Positions 7,907 to 16,776 of a stretch of 64,000 nucleotides of DNA are shown in pieces. Positions within the stretch are counted from its first letter, which is position 1, and every line of letters starts with the position of its first letter. A program made the position numbers and the translations under genes. The notes beneath the pieces were generated by a model, which was not told the DNA's origin, searched no databases, and saw nothing but the letters and a program-made list of their open reading frames with translations. Source of the stretch: Bradyrhizobium centrolobii (GTDB taxonomy: Bacteria > Pseudomonadota > Alphaproteobacteria > Rhizobiales > Xanthobacteraceae); NCBI RefSeq assembly GCF_001641635.1, contig NZ_LUUB01000054.1:71860-135859 (forward strand), written 5' to 3'.

Positions 7907-9057
7907 TCGCCGCCGCCGTTCGGAGGCGACAGCGACGAGATGAGCGCTGCGACGGAGAAGTCATAGTGACCGCACCCTCCAGCCTTCGCCCTGAAGCGCG
8001 TGAAGTCGATGCGATCGAATGCTCGATTACCGATCAGGTCGCTGACGGAGATAAGATTGTCGCGCGTGATCGCGGACGTCTTGACCTCGACGTGGGTTGA
8101 AGCGGCTGCGAAATCGCAGCCATCGGCATAGTCGCGAAGAAGGACGATCGACCAGCCGCCAAGCAGGAAGTGACCGCCGTCGGTCAGGAGGAGACGACCC
8201 GCCTTGATCTCGCGCAGCGCGTCCTCCGACCAGTTGAGACCGACCACCTGGATGTCCCGGCCCGGCGAGAGGCCGGCGGATGCCGCCGCGTGGAGCGCTC
8301 CCAGCGCCATCGGGTCGTTTCCGGCCCAGATGCCTGCGGGGCGGATACCCTTGCGCGATGCCCAGCTCAGATAATTGGCCGTGACATGCTCAGCCTCCGA
8401 CTGCGTCCAGTTGGCGAACAGCATCCGGTCGACCACCACGTCGGAAGCGGCGGCCACTGCGAGGTCGAGACCCGCGTTGCGAGCGATTGAGGCCGGCGTG
8501 ATCTCGTCGCCGCCGATTCCGAGAATGTGGATCCTGCCGTCCGGGCTCTGCCATTTCGCTGCGCGCGCCGCGCCGATCAGCGCATTCGCCATCCGCGCGC
8601 CCGCTGTCGTCAGATCGGTCGTGATATCACCGAGCCAGGTCCTGAGTTTCTGGCGTGGCGGCCCGAGGCGTGCCGCGTCCTCGCCAATCAGCGTATTCGA
8701 CAATAACAGCGTCTTGACGCCGGCGGCCTCGGCCGCCTCCACGATCGGCACTGCCGCGGATTCTTCGTTGGACAGGATGAGGAAATCGGGCTTCTCGGCA
8801 CGCGCGACCACGCCGAGGCCCAGCTCCTGCATGGTGCGGTAATTCCGCTCGCTGGTGAGCACCTCGACCTTCGCATTGAGCTTGCGGCCGGCGGCCTGCA
8901 TGGTCTGCGAGACCATGTCCCAATAGACCTCGCCAGTCTTGCCCGGATTCACGAAGACGATGTTGAGGGGCCTTGCGTCGGCCGCAACGCCGCGGCCGGC
9001 CGGCGTAAGAACGCCGCAGGCCAGGCTCACGGCCAGCAATATGCGCAGGAATCTCAT
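7903..9057 (-). CDS. Periplasmic sugar-type binding protein coupled to the GGDEF-EAL gene
   Basis: About 384 residues with a signal peptide (MRFLRILLAVSLACG...) and a type I periplasmic-binding fold of the ribose/LuxP class (NIVFVNPGKTGEVYWDMV, then FLILSNEESAAVPIVEAAEAAGV split over the first lobe). I prefer the ATG at 9057, which has AAGAGA just upstream; a GTG at 9072 would add five residues. No permease or ATPase gene is nearby. The 3' end overlaps the GGDEF-EAL gene by 4 bp, so the protein probably works as a ligand-sensing partner rather than as part of an importer. Confidence 0.88.
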   Translation of the reverse strand: MRFLRILLAVSLACGVLTPAGRGVAADARPLNIVFVNPGKTGEVYWDMVSQTMQAAGRKLNAKVEVLTSERNYRTMQELGLGVVARAEKPDFLILSNEESAAVPIVEAAEAAGVKTLLLSNTLIGEDAARLGPPRQKLRTWLGDITTDLTTAGARMANALIGAARAAKWQSPDGRIHILGIGGDEITPASIARNAGLDLAVAAASDVVVDRMLFANWTQSEAEHVTANYLSWASRKGIRPAGIWAGNDPMALGALHAAASAGLSPGRDIQVVGLNWSEDALREIKAGRLLLTDGGHFLLGGWSIVLLRDYADGCDFAAASTHVEVKTSAITRDNLISVSDLIGNRAFDRIDFTRFRAKAGGCGHYDFSVAALISSLSPPNGGGE

Positions 9058-9283
9058 CGTTCTCTTCGCCACCCCGAATTGGTTCCGAGGTTGGCCCGGC
9101 GTCCGCTAACATTTCGCAAAGTCCGGTTGGTTACGGCAGCGCAGAGCTAACAAAGGGTGTATCCGATCCCTTGAATTGCGATATTGGCCTGCGCAGGGGA
9201 CGCCGGACCATCAGCCGGCACTGCTCTCCCGGCTTCCTGTTCCGTGCTATCAGCAAATCTGAAACCCTCGACTCGCTCTCCCC

Positions 9284-10729
9284 ATGGCCAAGAACACGCT
9301 TTCCTTCGTCTGTCAGAACTGCGGCGCGGCCTATAACCGCTGGCAGGGCAAGTGCGACGCCTGCGGCGAGTGGAATACGCTTGCCGAGGAGGACACGACG
9401 GGAAGCGTGCCGGTCTCGATCCGCTCCAAGCGCAAGGGACGGACATTCGCGCTGGAAAGCCTCGCCGGAAAGAGCCCGGATGCCCCGCGCCTGTCCTCTG
9501 GGATGACCGAGCTCGATCGCGTCACGGGCGGCGGTTTCGTGCGTGGCTCGGTGCTGCTGGTGGGCGGTGATCCCGGCATCGGCAAGTCGACGCTGCTCAC
9601 GCAGGCGACCAGCATGCTGGCGCGCGCCGGTCACCGCATCGTCTACATCTCCGGCGAAGAGGCGGTTGCGCAGGTGCGGCTGCGCGCCGAACGGCTCGGA
9701 CTGTCGGATGCGCCGGTGCAGCTCGCCGCGGAAACCTCGGTGGAGGACATCGTCTCCACGCTGTCAGAAGGCGCGGTGCCGAGGCTGATCGTGATCGACT
9801 CGATCCAGACCATGTGGACCGACACGGTGGAATCCGCGCCCGGAACGGTGACGCAGGTACGCGCCTCCGCGCAGGCCCTGATCCGCTTCGCCAAGAAGAC
9901 CGGCGCGGCGATCATCCTGGTCGGCCACGTCACCAAGGACGGCCAGATCGCCGGGCCCCGCGTGGTTGAGCACATGGTCGATGCCGTGCTGTCCTTCGAG
10001 GGCGAAGGCTCGCAGCAATTCCGAATCTTACGTGCCGTGAAGAACCGCTTCGGCCCGACCGACGAGATCGGCGTGTTCGAGATGACGGGCCTCGGACTGC
10101 GCGAGGTCACGAATCCGTCCGAGCTGTTCCTGTCCGAGCGCGATCTTGGCACACCGGGCACTGCGGTGTTCGCCGGCATCGAGGGCACGCGGCCCGTCCT
10201 GGTCGAGTTGCAGGCGCTGGTCGCGCCGACCTCGCTCGGCACCCCGCGCCGGGCCGTGGTCGGCTGGGACCCGAGCCGGCTCTCGATGGTGCTGGCGGTG
10301 CTGGAGGCCCATTGCGGGGTCAAGCTGTCCGGGCACGACGTCTATCTGAACGTCGCCGGGGGCTTGCGCATCCACGAGCCTGCGGCCGATCTCGCCGCGG
10401 CAGCTGCGCTGGTGTCCTCGCTGGTTAATGCGCAGTTACCCACCGATGCGGTCTATTTCGGTGAAATCTCGCTCTCCGGCGTGGTCCGCCCGGTGGCCCA
10501 GACGCCCGCGCGGCTCAAGGAGGCGGCCAAGCTCGGCTTCAGCCGCGCCGTGCTGCCCGAATCGGCCCGGGGCGAGGCTGGCGGCGACGCCGGGCTCACG
10601 CTCAATGCGGTCGGCAGCCTGACGACGCTGGTGGCGGAAATCGCCGCCCGCGGATCCCGCCGGGGCGCGCAGAACGCATCGGCGGAGAAAAATGCCACAC
10701 CGGCAAGATTCCGCCGCGGAGAGGGTTAG
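9284..10729 (+). CDS. radA: DNA repair protein RadA
   Basis: A 481-residue RecA-like ATPase that promotes branch migration in recombination. It has the N-terminal zinc motif CQNCG...CDACGEW, Walker A GGDPGIGKST, the RadA-specific KNRFG motif (AVKNRFGPTDEIG), and the C-terminal Lon-protease-like domain. The C-terminus has a short extra charged tail compared with typical 455-residue members. It reads away from the binding-protein gene across a 226-bp gap that must hold both promoters. Confidence 0.97.
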   Translation: MAKNTLSFVCQNCGAAYNRWQGKCDACGEWNTLAEEDTTGSVPVSIRSKRKGRTFALESLAGKSPDAPRLSSGMTELDRVTGGGFVRGSVLLVGGDPGIGKSTLLTQATSMLARAGHRIVYISGEEAVAQVRLRAERLGLSDAPVQLAAETSVEDIVSTLSEGAVPRLIVIDSIQTMWTDTVESAPGTVTQVRASAQALIRFAKKTGAAIILVGHVTKDGQIAGPRVVEHMVDAVLSFEGEGSQQFRILRAVKNRFGPTDEIGVFEMTGLGLREVTNPSELFLSERDLGTPGTAVFAGIEGTRPVLVELQALVAPTSLGTPRRAVVGWDPSRLSMVLAVLEAHCGVKLSGHDVYLNVAGGLRIHEPAADLAAAAALVSSLVNAQLPTDAVYFGEISLSGVVRPVAQTPARLKEAAKLGFSRAVLPESARGEAGGDAGLTLNAVGSLTTLVAEIAARGSRRGAQNASAEKNATPARFRRGEG

Positions 10730-10897
10730 CTGGAGGTGACGTTCCCCGTCCCCACCGCTATACACCCGTCACAAAAGCAGCATGGGATTGCGTGGTTCCG
10801 GCCTTGCCGGGAGCGCCGTCTGCCCGTCAGTTAGGGCGGCGGCCAAGACACCGATTCGCTGAGCACCTTTGAGAGTACGAGCGGACCAGACCTGCCG

Positions 10898-11527
10898 ATG
10901 CCAGTAACACTCCTCGACCTGATCTTGCTCGGTGTGATGCTGATCTCGGGCCTGCTCGCCATGGTCCGCGGCTTCATGCGCGAAATCCTGTCGATTGCGG
11001 CCTGGGGCGCCGCTGCGATCGTGACGCTGTACTCGTTCTCCAAGCTGCTGCCGACCGCGAAGACCTATTTCAACAACGACACGGTCGCGAGCGTGGTCGT
11101 CGTCGCCGGCGTGTTCGTGGGCACCCTGATCGTGGTCTCCGTGATCACGGTGCGCATCTCCGACATGATCCTGGATTCGCGGATCGGCGCGCTGGACCGC
11201 ACCCTCGGCTTCCTGTTTGGCCTCGCTCGCGGCCTTTTGATCGTGGTGGTCGCCTTCCTGTTCTTCACCTGGCTGGTGCCGGACAAGCAGCGCCCGGACT
11301 GGGTCACCGGGGCCAAGTCCCGGGTGGTGCTCCAGGGAACCGGAGATTGGCTGATGTCGCTCTTGCCGGATGACCCCGAGAACACCATCTTGAAGAGATT
11401 CAAGAAAAACAAACCAGATGATGATCAAGCTGATTCCGAGCAGCAGCCTTCGGGCGGCAGCGACGGATACAGTAAACCGGCCCGTGACAGCCTGAAAAAG
11501 CTGATCGAGAAACCCGCGGCGCGTTGA
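10898..11527 (+). CDS. cvpA: CvpA-family membrane protein
   Basis: A 209-residue protein with four hydrophobic helices in the first 150 residues (LDLILLGVMLISGLLAMVRG, then ILSIAAWGAAAIVTLYSF and others) and a polar C-terminal tail rich in Asp, Gln and Ser. CvpA homologues are inner-membrane proteins first linked to colicin V secretion and later to envelope homeostasis. Its stop is directly followed by the purF region, the same cvpA-purF neighbourhood as in enterobacteria, which supports the call. Confidence 0.9.
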   Translation: MPVTLLDLILLGVMLISGLLAMVRGFMREILSIAAWGAAAIVTLYSFSKLLPTAKTYFNNDTVASVVVVAGVFVGTLIVVSVITVRISDMILDSRIGALDRTLGFLFGLARGLLIVVVAFLFFTWLVPDKQRPDWVTGAKSRVVLQGTGDWLMSLLPDDPENTILKRFKKNKPDDDQADSEQQPSGGSDGYSKPARDSLKKLIEKPAAR

Positions 11528-11554
11528 TTGAGCCCAGAGAGAGGCGCGAACGAG

Positions 11555-13066
11555 ATGCGAAACCCTGACCAGGACGCCCAACTTGATCTCGATGTCGGCC
11601 CAGCCGCGCTAGAGCTTCAGGACGACCTGGAGGGGGATACGCTGCGCGAGGAATGCGGCGTGTTCGGCATTTACGGCCATCCCGACGCCGCCGCCATCAC
11701 AGCGCTCGGCCTCCACGCCCTTCAACACCGAGGCCAGGAAGCCGCCGGCATCGTCTCCTACGACGGCAACCGCTTCCATTCCGAGCGCCGCCTCGGCCTC
11801 GTCGGCGACACCTTCTCCCGCCGCGAGGTGATCGACCGCCTGCCCGGCAATGTCGCGGTCGGCCATGTCCGTTACTCCACCACCGGCGCCACGATCCTGC
11901 GCAACGTGCAGCCGCTGTTCGCCGAGCTCAATGCCGGTGGCCTTGCCGTCGCCCACAACGGCAATCTCACGAATGGTCTGACGCTGCGCCGCGAGCTCGT
12001 GAGGAACGGCGCGATGATGCAGTCGACCACCGACACCGAGGTGATCCTGCACCTAGTCGCGCGCTCCAAGCGCAACCGCTTCATCGAACGCTACATCGAC
12101 GCGCTGCGCGAGATCGAAGGCGCTTATGCGCTGGTGTCGCTGACCAACAAGAAGCTGATCGGCGCGCGCGATCCCCGCGGCATCCGTCCCCTCGTACTCG
12201 GCGAGCTCGACGGCTGCCCGATCCTGACCTCTGAGACCTGCGCGCTCGACATCATCGGGGCACGCTTCATCCGCGACATCGAGCCAGGCGAAGTCATCGT
12301 GTTCGACGAGAACGGCCAGGACGTCCACAAGCCGTTCCCGCCGATGGCGCCGCGCCCCTGCATCTTCGAATACATCTATTTCTCCCGTCCGGATTCCGTC
12401 GTCCACGGCCGCTCCGTCTACGAGGTGCGCAAGGCCTTCGGCGCCCAGCTCGCGAGGGAGAGCCACGTGCCGGTCGACGTGGTGGTCCCGGTGCCGGATT
12501 CCGGCGTGCCTGCCGCGGTCGGCTACAGCCAGCATTCCGGCGTGCCGTTCGAGCTCGGCATCATCCGCAACCACTATGTGGGCCGCACCTTCATCCAGCC
12601 GACGCAGGCGATCCGCGAATCCGGCGTGCGCATGAAGCATTCGGCCAACCGCGCCGCGATAGAGGGCAAGCGCATCATCCTGATCGACGACTCGCTGGTG
12701 CGCGGCACCACCTCGAAGAAGATCGTGCGCATGATGCGCGATGCGGGCGCGACCGAAGTGCACTTCCGCCTCGCCTCGCCTCCGATCCTCTATCCCGACT
12801 ATTACGGCATCGACCTGCCCGATCGCGGCGGCCTGCTCGCCGCGACGCATTCGCTGGAGGAGATGCGCGAGATCATCGGCGCCGACTCGCTCGCCTTCCT
12901 GTCGATCGACGGCCTGTACCGCGCCATGGGCGAACCCGGCCGCGATCCCGCCAATCCGAAGTTCTCGGATCACTGCTTCACCGGCTCCTATCCGACCCAC
13001 CTCACCGACCAGACCCAGATCGAGCCGCAGCCGCGGCAATTGTCGCTGCTGGCGGAAGCGAGCTGA
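11555..13066 (+). CDS. purF: Amidophosphoribosyltransferase
   Basis: This roughly 503-residue enzyme catalyses the first committed step of purine synthesis, making 5-phosphoribosylamine from PRPP and glutamine. The nucleophile cysteine is in REECGVFGIYGH; the preceding residues form the usual propeptide to be removed. The PRPP-binding motif IILIDDSLVRGTTSKK is intact. I choose the ATG at 11555, preceded by GAGAGAGGCG; a TTG at 11528 abutting the cvpA stop would add nine residues. It lies directly downstream of cvpA and is probably co-transcribed. Confidence 0.97.
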   Translation: MRNPDQDAQLDLDVGPAALELQDDLEGDTLREECGVFGIYGHPDAAAITALGLHALQHRGQEAAGIVSYDGNRFHSERRLGLVGDTFSRREVIDRLPGNVAVGHVRYSTTGATILRNVQPLFAELNAGGLAVAHNGNLTNGLTLRRELVRNGAMMQSTTDTEVILHLVARSKRNRFIERYIDALREIEGAYALVSLTNKKLIGARDPRGIRPLVLGELDGCPILTSETCALDIIGARFIRDIEPGEVIVFDENGQDVHKPFPPMAPRPCIFEYIYFSRPDSVVHGRSVYEVRKAFGAQLARESHVPVDVVVPVPDSGVPAAVGYSQHSGVPFELGIIRNHYVGRTFIQPTQAIRESGVRMKHSANRAAIEGKRIILIDDSLVRGTTSKKIVRMMRDAGATEVHFRLASPPILYPDYYGIDLPDRGGLLAATHSLEEMREIIGADSLAFLSIDGLYRAMGEPGRDPANPKFSDHCFTGSYPTHLTDQTQIEPQPRQLSLLAEAS

Positions 13067-13075
13067 CGCCGAAGG

Positions 13076-13197
13076 CGTCATCCCGGGGCGGTCCGCAGGA
13101 CCGAACCCCAATGCGCAATTGTGCATTGTGGGATCTCGAAGTCGTCAACCAACCTCTGGATTCCGGGTTCGATGCTTCGCATCGCCCCGGAATGACG
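13076..13197. repeat. Palindromic intergenic repeat, family 3
   Basis: The element begins CGTCATCCCGGGGCG and ends CGCCCCGGAATGACG, with an inner palindrome, AATGCGCAATTGTGCATT, in its middle. The arms are imperfect inverted repeats. It fills most of the gap between purF and the SDR gene and could act as an RNA hairpin limiting read-through. Confidence 0.7.
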
Positions 13198-13243
13198 ATC
13201 GCGCGGGCTTGTGTGGGCCGCCCACCTCTGCAATACCCCCGCC

Positions 13244-13984
13244 ATGACAAAACCCCTCGCCAACCGCATCGCTCTCGTCACCGGCGCCTCGCGCGGCATC
13301 GGTTTTGCCACAGCCAAGGCGCTGGCGAAGGCCGGCGCGCATATCGTCGCGGTGGCACGCACGCAGGGCGGGCTCGAGGAGCTCGATGACGAGATCCGCA
13401 AGGAGGGCAGCACGGCGACGCTGGTGCCGCTCAACCTCACCGATTCCGATGGCATCGCGCGGCTCGGCGCCGGGCTGCATGAGCGCTACGGCAAGCTCGA
13501 CATTCTCGTCGGCAATGCCGGCGTGCTCGGCCCCTCCTCGCCGCTCGGCCATATCGAGCTGAAAACGTTCAACGACGTGATGGCGGTCAATGTCTCCGCG
13601 AACTTCCAGCTCATCCGCTGCATGGAACCGCTGCTGAAGCAATCCGACGCCGGCCGCGCTGTGTTCATCACCTCGGGCGCCGCCAACAAGGCCACCGCCT
13701 ATGTCGGCCCCTACGCCGCCTCCAAGGCGGCGCTGGAAACGCTGGCGCGCGCCTGGGCGCAGGAAACGGCGAACACGCCTCTGCGCATCAACCTGTTCAA
13801 CCCGGGCCCGATCCGCACCCGCATGCGCGCGACCCTGATGCCGGGCGAGGATCCGATGACGCTCGATACGCCGGAGCAGGTCGCCGAATTCATCGTCCCG
13901 ATGTGCGCGCCCGACTGGACCGAGACCGGCAAGTTCTACGATTACAAGACCAACACCTTGATGAGCTTCCGCTCCCCAGCCTGA
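13244..13984 (+). CDS. SDR-family NAD(P)-dependent oxidoreductase
   Basis: A 246-residue classical short-chain dehydrogenase. The cofactor motif TGASRGIGFATA is at the N-terminus, NAG is in LVGNAGVLGP, the active-site serine is in ITSGAANK, and the catalytic YxxxK is YAASK. The ATG at 13244 starts the conserved fold directly; an earlier ATG at 13211 would add residues from the repeat-derived gap. Substrate is unknown. It resembles the YciK-like oxidoreductases often annotated in this family. Confidence 0.92.
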   Translation: MTKPLANRIALVTGASRGIGFATAKALAKAGAHIVAVARTQGGLEELDDEIRKEGSTATLVPLNLTDSDGIARLGAGLHERYGKLDILVGNAGVLGPSSPLGHIELKTFNDVMAVNVSANFQLIRCMEPLLKQSDAGRAVFITSGAANKATAYVGPYAASKAALETLARAWAQETANTPLRINLFNPGPIRTRMRATLMPGEDPMTLDTPEQVAEFIVPMCAPDWTETGKFYDYKTNTLMSFRSPA

Positions 13985-14060
13985 TTGACTCGGGTGCCTC
14001 CCCGCGATTGACTGCCCGCGCTCAAGCGGCAGCAAGCCGCAAGCCAAAAGGGAGGTCGCC

Positions 14061-15209
14061 ATGGCGCCATGGCATGATCGCGCTGGCTTTACGCCTGCGC
14101 TCGCACGTATCTCTCACGCCTTCTCTATCCTGATCGCAGCGGTCGCCTTCGTGTTTCCCGCTGTTGCTACCGCCGGCGACGTCCCGACATTCGCCGTCGA
14201 CCCATCCTGGCCGAAGCCACTGCCGAACAATTGGATCCTCGGCCAGGTCGGCGGCATCACCGTCGACTGGCAGGGCCATATCTGGGTGATCCACCGCCCG
14301 CGCTCGCTCACCGACGACGAGAAAGGCGCCGCTCTCAACCCGCCCCGCTCGAAGTGCTGCGTGTCGGCGCCGCCCGTCCTCGAATTCGATGCCGACGGCA
14401 ATCTGCTGCGCTCCTGGGGCGGTCCCGGCGAAGGCTATGAATGGGTCGGCCGCGAGCACGGCATCGAGGTCGACGAGCGCGGCTTCGTCTGGATCGGTGG
14501 CAATGCCGACAACGACAATGCCATTCTGAAGTTCACGCTCGACGGCAAGTTCGTAGCCCAGATCGGCAAGATCGCGCCGAGCCTCGGCAGCAACGACACC
14601 ACCCAGCTTGGCAAGCCCGCCGAAACCGCGATCGACAAGGAGGCGAACGAGATCTACGTCGCCGACGGCTATGGCAATCACCGCGTCATCGTGTTCGATG
14701 CGAGCACGCTCGCCTACAAGCGCCACTGGGGCGCCTATGGCAACAAGCCGAACGACGACAAGCAAGCGCCCTACGACCCCAAGGCGCCGGTTGCCCAACA
14801 ATTCGGCAATCCCGTCCACTGCGTGAAGCTCGCCAATGACGGTCTCGTCTATGTCTGCGACCGCATCAACAACCGCATCCAGGTGTTCAGGAAGGACGGC
14901 ACCTTCGTGAAGGAGTTCTTCTTCGAGAAGAATACGCTCGGCAACGGCGCGGTCTGGGACATCGCGATCTGGCCTGATCCGAAGCAGACTTATCTGCTCA
15001 GCGCCGACGGCGAGAATAACGAGATCCGGATCATCAAGCGCGACGACGGCAGCGTGGTCGGCAGTTTCGGCCGTAACGGCCGCAATGCCGGGCAATTCCA
15101 CTGGGTGCATGCCATGGCGGTCGATGCCAAGGGTAACGTTTATACCGCCGAGGTCGACACCGGGAAGCGCATCCAGAAATTCAAGCTGACTTCGGACGCG
15201 CTCAAATAG
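14061..15209 (+). CDS. Secreted NHL-repeat beta-propeller protein
   Basis: A 382-residue protein with a long signal peptide (hydrophobic FSILIAAVAFVFPAVATAG, cleavage near residue 38) and repeated NHL-type blades, for example GITVDWQGHIWVIHRP, GIEVDERGFVWIGG and YVADGYGNHRVIVFD. The fold is a six-bladed propeller like that of peptidyl-hydroxyglycine lyase. A GGGAGG ribosome site precedes the ATG. Enzymatic function cannot be claimed. It is probably periplasmic or extracellular. A terminator-like hairpin follows at 15240. Confidence 0.85.
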   Translation: MAPWHDRAGFTPALARISHAFSILIAAVAFVFPAVATAGDVPTFAVDPSWPKPLPNNWILGQVGGITVDWQGHIWVIHRPRSLTDDEKGAALNPPRSKCCVSAPPVLEFDADGNLLRSWGGPGEGYEWVGREHGIEVDERGFVWIGGNADNDNAILKFTLDGKFVAQIGKIAPSLGSNDTTQLGKPAETAIDKEANEIYVADGYGNHRVIVFDASTLAYKRHWGAYGNKPNDDKQAPYDPKAPVAQQFGNPVHCVKLANDGLVYVCDRINNRIQVFRKDGTFVKEFFFEKNTLGNGAVWDIAIWPDPKQTYLLSADGENNEIRIIKRDDGSVVGSFGRNGRNAGQFHWVHAMAVDAKGNVYTAEVDTGKRIQKFKLTSDALK

Positions 15210-15239
15210 ACGGCGGCACAGCCTTGCCCAAAAGTTAAC

Positions 15240-15270
15240 CCGGATGACGCTTCGACGCAGCGTCATCCGG
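15240..15270 (+). terminator. Probable terminator after the beta-propeller gene
   Basis: Perfect 11-bp stem, CCGGATGACGC with GCGTCATCCGG, 9-nt loop, followed by CTTT. The T-run is short, so termination strength is uncertain. Confidence 0.6.
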
Positions 15271-15374
15271 CTTTAGGCGCATTGCCGCAGCCCCCGGGAC
15301 GCGCTAGAGCCATCAGTCGGAACAAGGCCCCCCAAGAGAGCCGTCCGAATATTTGACAATGGAGGAAACCTTTT

Positions 15375-16601
15375 ATGACGACGACGTTCGCGCGCCACTA
15401 TGTGGCCCTTCTGGCCTGCGCCGCCTTCGGTTTTGCAACATCCGCTCACGCCCAGGACAAGACCGTCACGATCGGCGTGCTCAACGACATGTCTAGCCTC
15501 TACGCTGACATCGGCGGCCCCAACGCGGTGGTGGCAGTCAACATGGCGGTGGAAGATTCCGGTCTCCGCGCCAAGGGCTGGAAGATCGAGGTCATCAGCG
15601 GCGATCACCAGAACAAGCCGGACGTCGGCGTCAACATCGCACGCCAGTGGATCGACACCCAGAAGGTCGATGTGATCGCCGACACGCCGAACTCCGGCGT
15701 GGCGCTGGCCGTGAGCAACGTCGTCAAGGAAAAGAATGCGGTCCTGCTCAACTCGGGCGCCGCGACCGCCGACCTCACCGGCAAGGCCTGTAACGCCAAC
15801 ACCATCTCCTACACTTACGACACCTACATGCTCGCCAACGGCACCGGCAAGGCGCTGACCAAGGCGGGCGGCGACACCTGGTTCTTCCTGACCGCCGATT
15901 ACGCCTTCGGCGCCGCGCTGGAGCGCGATACAAGCGCGGTCGTCACCGCGAACGGCGGCAAGGTACTGGGCGGTGTCAAGCATCCGCTCAACACGTCGGA
16001 CTTCTCGTCCTTCCTGCTCCAGGCGCAGAACTCCAAGGCGAAGATCGTCGGGCTCGCCAACGCCGGCGGCGACACCACCAACTCGATCAAGCAGGCGGCC
16101 GAGTTCGGCATCGTCGAAGGCGGCCAGAAGCTTGCCGCGCTCCTCTTGTTCATCAACGACGTTCACTCGCTCGGCCTGAAAACCGCGCACGGCCTGACCT
16201 TCACTGAATCCTTCTACTGGGACCTGAACGAAAACACGCGCACCTGGTCCAAGCGCTTCCAGGAGAAGGTGAGCAATCACGCGATGCCGTCGATGACGCA
16301 GGCCGGCAATTATGCTGCCGTGCTGCATTACCTGAAGGCGCTGGACGCCCTTGGCGGCAACCCGCATGACGGCGCCAAGGTCGTCGCCAAGATGAAGGAA
16401 ATTCCGACCGACGATCCGCTGTTCGGCAAGGGCCCGCTGCGCGTCGACGGCCGCCGCCTCATCCCGGCCTATCTGTTCGAGGTGAAGAAGCCGGAAGAGT
16501 CGAAGGGGCCGTGGGACTATTACAAGCTGGTCGCGACCATCCCGGCGGAAGATGCGGCTAAGCCGCTCAAGGACAGCGAGTGTCCGCTGGTGAAGAAGTG
16601 A
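15375..16601 (+). CDS. LivK-type branched-chain amino acid-class binding protein (orphan)
   Basis: A 408-residue type I periplasmic-binding protein with signal peptide ending AHA-QDKTV. It is a close paralogue of the binding protein at 30564-31787; long blocks such as GGDTWFFLTADYAFGAALE are identical. No permease or ATPase gene accompanies it, so it may feed a transporter encoded elsewhere, perhaps the liv system 14 kb away (inference). The AGGAGG-like site GGAGGAAACC precedes the ATG. Confidence 0.9.
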   Translation: MTTTFARHYVALLACAAFGFATSAHAQDKTVTIGVLNDMSSLYADIGGPNAVVAVNMAVEDSGLRAKGWKIEVISGDHQNKPDVGVNIARQWIDTQKVDVIADTPNSGVALAVSNVVKEKNAVLLNSGAATADLTGKACNANTISYTYDTYMLANGTGKALTKAGGDTWFFLTADYAFGAALERDTSAVVTANGGKVLGGVKHPLNTSDFSSFLLQAQNSKAKIVGLANAGGDTTNSIKQAAEFGIVEGGQKLAALLLFINDVHSLGLKTAHGLTFTESFYWDLNENTRTWSKRFQEKVSNHAMPSMTQAGNYAAVLHYLKALDALGGNPHDGAKVVAKMKEIPTDDPLFGKGPLRVDGRRLIPAYLFEVKKPEESKGPWDYYKLVATIPAEDAAKPLKDSECPLVKK

Positions 16602-16635
16602 CCGCGTAGCGGTCGCGCACTGCCTTCACGGCGTC

Positions 16636-16658
16636 ATGCCCGGGCTTGTCCCGGGCAT
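16636..16658 (+). terminator. GC-rich hairpin after the orphan binding protein gene
   Basis: Perfect 9-bp inverted repeat, ATGCCCGGG and CCCGGGCAT, with a CTTGT loop, 34 bp after the stop codon. There is no T-run. It may be a repeat element doubling as a transcription stop. Confidence 0.5.
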
Positions 16659-16686
16659 CGACGTTTGGGCCCTGGACACAACCGCT

Positions 16687-16776
16687 GTAGGGTGGGCAAA
16701 GGCGCTAAGCGCCGTGCCCACCATCTCTCCGTTACCTGAAAACAGCGGTGGGCACGCTTCGCTTTGCCCACCCTAC
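16687..16776. repeat. Inverted repeat overlapping the 3' end of the MFS gene
   Basis: The left arm begins GTAGGGTGGGCAAAG and the right arm ends CTTTGCCCACCCTAC. The right arm contains the TAG stop codon of the minus-strand MFS exporter gene, so the repeat supplies that gene's last codons. Confidence 0.75.
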
